Below, in pieces: positions 60,640 to 64,000 of a stretch of DNA of 64,000 nt. Source of the stretch: Spirodela intermedia (taxonomy: Eukaryota; Streptophyta; Magnoliopsida; Alismatales; Araceae). Location of the stretch: assembly GCA_902729315.2 (NCBI GenBank), contig LR746265.1, positions 7,694,892-7,758,891 of the forward strand, in the 5' to 3' direction. Below the pieces are notes generated by a model, which saw only the letters and a list, made by a program, of their open reading frames with translations, was not told where the DNA came from and did no database searches. Positions within the stretch are counted from its first letter, which is position 1; the number at the start of each line of letters is the position of its first letter. A program made the position numbers and the translations under genes.

Positions 60640-61740
60640 AGGTCAAATTCAGGTAATTAGCTAACCCTCTCTCATGCAGCAAAGTGACTAGTGAAGGTTT
60701 GAATCTCACTAGAGCTAAAGTTCACACTTTTATCTATTTAACTCATAATTTTCTTATACAACACCAATCAATGATCAAGTTGCTAAAATTACTTGATTAT
60801 CAATGAAAGTTTTATCAATGTTATTCATGGATAATTATTACTAACTCATGAATGATTTTTGATGAAAAGTTCATAAATTTATCAAAGAAATCATCTTCAA
60901 TTGATCAATGAATACACCATCATTGAAAATAGGACAATCCACTAAGAAACAAGTCATCACCTCTTCAGAGCATATCAAATGCTACATAAACTGGAGGATG
61001 AAGCTCCTTAAGATGTATTTTACTTCTACCCAACTCATCTCTACAGGATGATAGTTGATAAAGAATTCATCACTCCTAAACTTCCACTCCACCAAGTGAT
61101 ATTAATTGGAGACGCTTTATTGATCTCCACCATCAATTTTTAAAGATTGCCTACATCATAAAGATTCAAAGAAAGTTTTTGGGGTTGTGAACATCACACA
61201 ATAATCCTCTTGAACACAGAATTTTACTAATCAACATCATTATGCCAGAATTCTACTAGTTTTTAACATGACTAATATTTAAATAAGTGATATTTTCTAT
61301 GATTTCACCCTTTGAAACTCTATTTTAGTCAATTATGATTCATTCATCTTTTATAGATATTTGATTTAATCAATTAAATCATCTATAATCAATTAAGTAA
61401 TAATTGCTTTTATAATCATGATCATGTGAAGCTGTGTTCCCCTGAATTACATTCATTCAACCACTAATATCAGGTTTATGCCAATACTGAGATTATCCTT
61501 TTTTATGAACTTTTAAATAATTTTTTCTTTATCATTTTTTCTAAAAATCATAATCTTCAAGAAAAATTATGAAATTTATTTGATATTATCTTCTATATCA
61601 ATGATTGATCATGCAAATTTCTACCATTTTTAAAGTCTTTTATCAAATTATAATGTATATATTTTTTCCAAAATATGTCAAATTTTTTGATTGAATAATT
61701 CTCATTTAATAAATAACACCCAAGTGATGTCAAATTTTGA
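60640..61740 (+). repeat. Dispersed repeat R2, copy 4
   Basis: A third long copy, in tandem orientation with the one at 59.19-60.31 kb and separated by R4-like sequence, so an R2-R4 composite may be the mobile or duplicating unit. Confidence 0.65.
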
Positions 61741-63290
61741 CACCATTGCAATAGATGTATTACATAAGATTTGGTATTTTCTATTTTTCTCTTAGAGTAT
61801 GCAAAAAAATTCTTTCTTTCCCTATTTTTTATTACAAATAAAAAAGTGATAAAAACGAAGATCACCAAGTCAAGGATTAGAATGGATTGAAAAAGGGTAA
61901 TCTATCCTGAAATTTTTACATAAATAAATTATGGATAACAGGTAAAGACATTTTGACGATTATTGCATGCCCAATTAATTTCTTAAAAGATGCAATATGA
62001 TTATTGCCTAGTCGATTTATTGTTCCACAGATTTGGAGCTCAATTTAGTTCTATTGATAATTTTTCTGCAGCTCCTCCAGTACCTTTCAAGCATACAGCA
62101 TCCAATTGTCAAAACTATCTAGAATCACATGATTTTCACTTTGATGCTCAACTTGATTCATTAACGTTTGAACAATAACTTTTAGAGAAAAATACTTATG
62201 GACTCAATTTTTTCAACCCATGATGGAATCATTGAGAATTAATCAAGAATTTTTAGATAGACAGCAAGAAAAAATGAATCATTTGATAGAAATTAAAAAG
62301 AATTCTAATGTCTAATTATAATTCTTCCTAATTTATATGAAATACTTTTAATCTTAGAATTCAGTTCTCATATCATTAATGTGATAATATTGATGCATCT
62401 TTTTATCCTTTAGAAACAACAACGTTTGAGCATCAACATTTTAGAGGAAGCATTGAGGAAGTACATGAGCCAATAAGAGGGAATGAAAATATTAAGGTTG
62501 AAGATAGAAATAGAAAATTTGAGTGAAATCATTTATTGCTCACAATTGATGGATGAATATAATGAGGATGATGGGGAGGAATAATATTTAGATGAAGAAA
62601 TAATATCTGATTATGAAAATAGCATTCAATCTTTAGTAGATGGAAGAAAGGACATAAATGAAGAAAAATAAATTTTAGGTGAGGAAAAATAAGCTGATGG
62701 GGGAGATGTAGTAGAAGAAAATAACATGTCCAATCATTATTTTTTATCAATGGATTTGTTAGTGATGATGCATATCTTGTATGTAAATTAGAGGATGAAG
62801 AGGTTGATAAATGGAGAAACAAAAATCTTGAAAAGAGTCCGCTCAACTAATGGGGAGAAACAAAAATAATGAATATGAACATAGAGATAATTTGGAGAGA
62901 GAGAAAATTTTCATTTAAATGAATTCATTGAATATTAGATTAAAGTAGATAATTTTTCCATCTCTTAAAAACCACAGCTCCCTAGAATTAAGTCTAAGCT
63001 TGAATCATTTCAATCTTCACAAATTAAGCAATATGAAATTGAGATGAAATATAGAAATAGTGGATCATGCAAATAAAATAATGCTTCAAGAAATGGATGA
63101 GTGGAGCAATTAGATAAATCATTTTGGATGAAGCATGGTTACGTTGGGCAGTAGCTAACCTCATACACCCACTCTCATACACTTGTGGATTGAAGATGAA
63201 AAAAGAGAACAAGAGAGATTTGAGGGTGGTGTTTCACTTGGGCTCTTGTCAAGGCAACATATCTTCTTAGAATTATGGTGAAATTCAACT
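61741..63290. other. AT-rich region with decayed coding-like stretches
   Basis: Plus-strand frames such as 61990-62178 and the Glu/Asp-rich stretch at 62.40-62.85 kb look more protein-like than the usual spacer but are full of stops. The content resembles gag or spacer regions of Ty3 elements, a weak impression without a diagnostic motif. Confidence 0.3.
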
Positions 63291-63299
63291 CAGCAATAT

Positions 63300-64000
63300 A
63301 GTGAAGGATCGATCCTTTAACGCCAGTACTGTTGCGAGACTGGTACTTGGCGGCTCACGAGCAACATATAGACTAAGGTTGCCCATCACTCCCTCGCACC
63401 TTTTTTAAGGCCCACCGCTCCCCCTTTAATTAAGTACCTATGAAGTTCGTTTTGGGGCGAGTACTCAAGTTCCTCCATAATCACACTGAATGCTCAGCTT
63501 CGCAGAGCAGCTCTCTCCCCAGCCCACAGCAACGTGTGGAATCTAGATCTACTGTGTGTTCTGACTCTATTGGATCAAGTCAGATACTAAGCCTTCTACT
63601 ACTACTACTACTATGGAGAGAAAATGCTCTATTTCAGAGATTGGACTCTCTTACTGTGATTAGTCTAGGCTGTTCCCGAGCCAGGTTCCCTGGATCCATT
63701 CTGACCTAAATGGATGAATGAAGAAGGGGGCAGTCAGATACGACGGCCACACACACCTCTTTTTAGCCAAAGAAAGCCAGATCCAGCAAACAGAGTTCAG
63801 CCGTAGTGCTTAAAACTTTTTGAAGCAGATTAAAGGTAGAATGGAAGCGGGGCTGCAGGCACGAAAAGCCGATAAAATCTGTTAAAGGAACAAAGCGGGC
63901 AAACAAGAAGATCTGACTGAGTTTATGATGGACCGGATCTCGAAAGGAACATTCATAAATACGTATGAGAAAGGGAGGGTTACTATTGGCTGCTGAAGAC
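63300..64000. other. Segment of different composition, possibly mitochondrial insertion
   Basis: From about 63.30 kb the sequence is near 47% GC by eye with no low-complexity, unlike the AT-rich region before it. Phrases such as 'gaaagccagatccagcaaa' and (CTA)6 at 63.596-63.613 kb look like plant mitochondrial spacer. The 89-codon frame at 63440-63709 has no known domain. It runs to the window edge. Not identified. Confidence 0.25.

Noticed and set aside
61990-62178. 62-codon frame as a gene
   Set aside because: Followed immediately by multiple stops. At most a decayed retrotransposon segment.

Overview
This is a stretch of plant nuclear chromosome. It has spliced genes with GT-AG introns, TATA boxes, a cytosolic ribosomal protein uL2 (RPL8) gene, Copia and Ty3 retrotransposon debris, long GA/CT microsatellites and AT-rich spacers. 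Two monocot-type mannose-binding (GNA-family) lectin genes point to a monocot. GC-rich exons sitting in AT-rich spacer fit that. I cannot name the species.

Layout. 1-6 kb is repeat-rich spacer, including a CT-rich block at 1.5-2.5 kb. From 7 to 44.5 kb the window is dominated by one family of very small two-exon genes. Nine loci can be traced: two intact short-range copies (11.96-12.47 kb minus, 42.44-42.95 kb plus), two more diverged intact members (18.03-18.90 kb and 20.54-20.96 kb, both plus), and five broken copies (7.1, 21.5, 25.7, 28.3-30.3 and 43.9 kb). The intron is phase 2. Exon 2 is exactly 58 bp in five loci and encodes a short Phe/Pro-rich C-terminus. Exon 1 carries a Trp-Arg-Pro-x-Leu core. 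The close copies share promoter, 5' UTR, 3' UTR and long 3' flanks, and several have the same Copia reverse-transcriptase fragment head-to-head upstream, so they spread as blocks of several kilobases. I recognise no named function; this family is the best candidate for something undescribed.

Embedded among them are RPL8 (14.65-17.05 kb, minus, one 1.6-kb intron, telo-box and site II promoter motifs), a degraded Copia element (23.2-25.6 kb), a 433-bp solo LTR with target-site duplication inside one family copy, and a 3'-truncated Ty3 element (30.83-33.96 kb) with initiator-Met primer-binding site, gag, protease and partial RT/RNase H. A COMT-like O-methyltransferase pseudogene lies at 35.3-36.6 kb.

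The right third (45-64 kb) is gene-poor. It holds two lectin genes in opposite orientation (46.7 kb minus, 54.4 kb plus). One keeps all three mannose-binding motifs and the other has lost them. The rest is several families of dispersed AT-rich repeats, a CT-rich minisatellite, and a terminal segment of different base composition that may be organelle-derived. Homology between repeats was judged by eye, so repeat boundaries are approximate.
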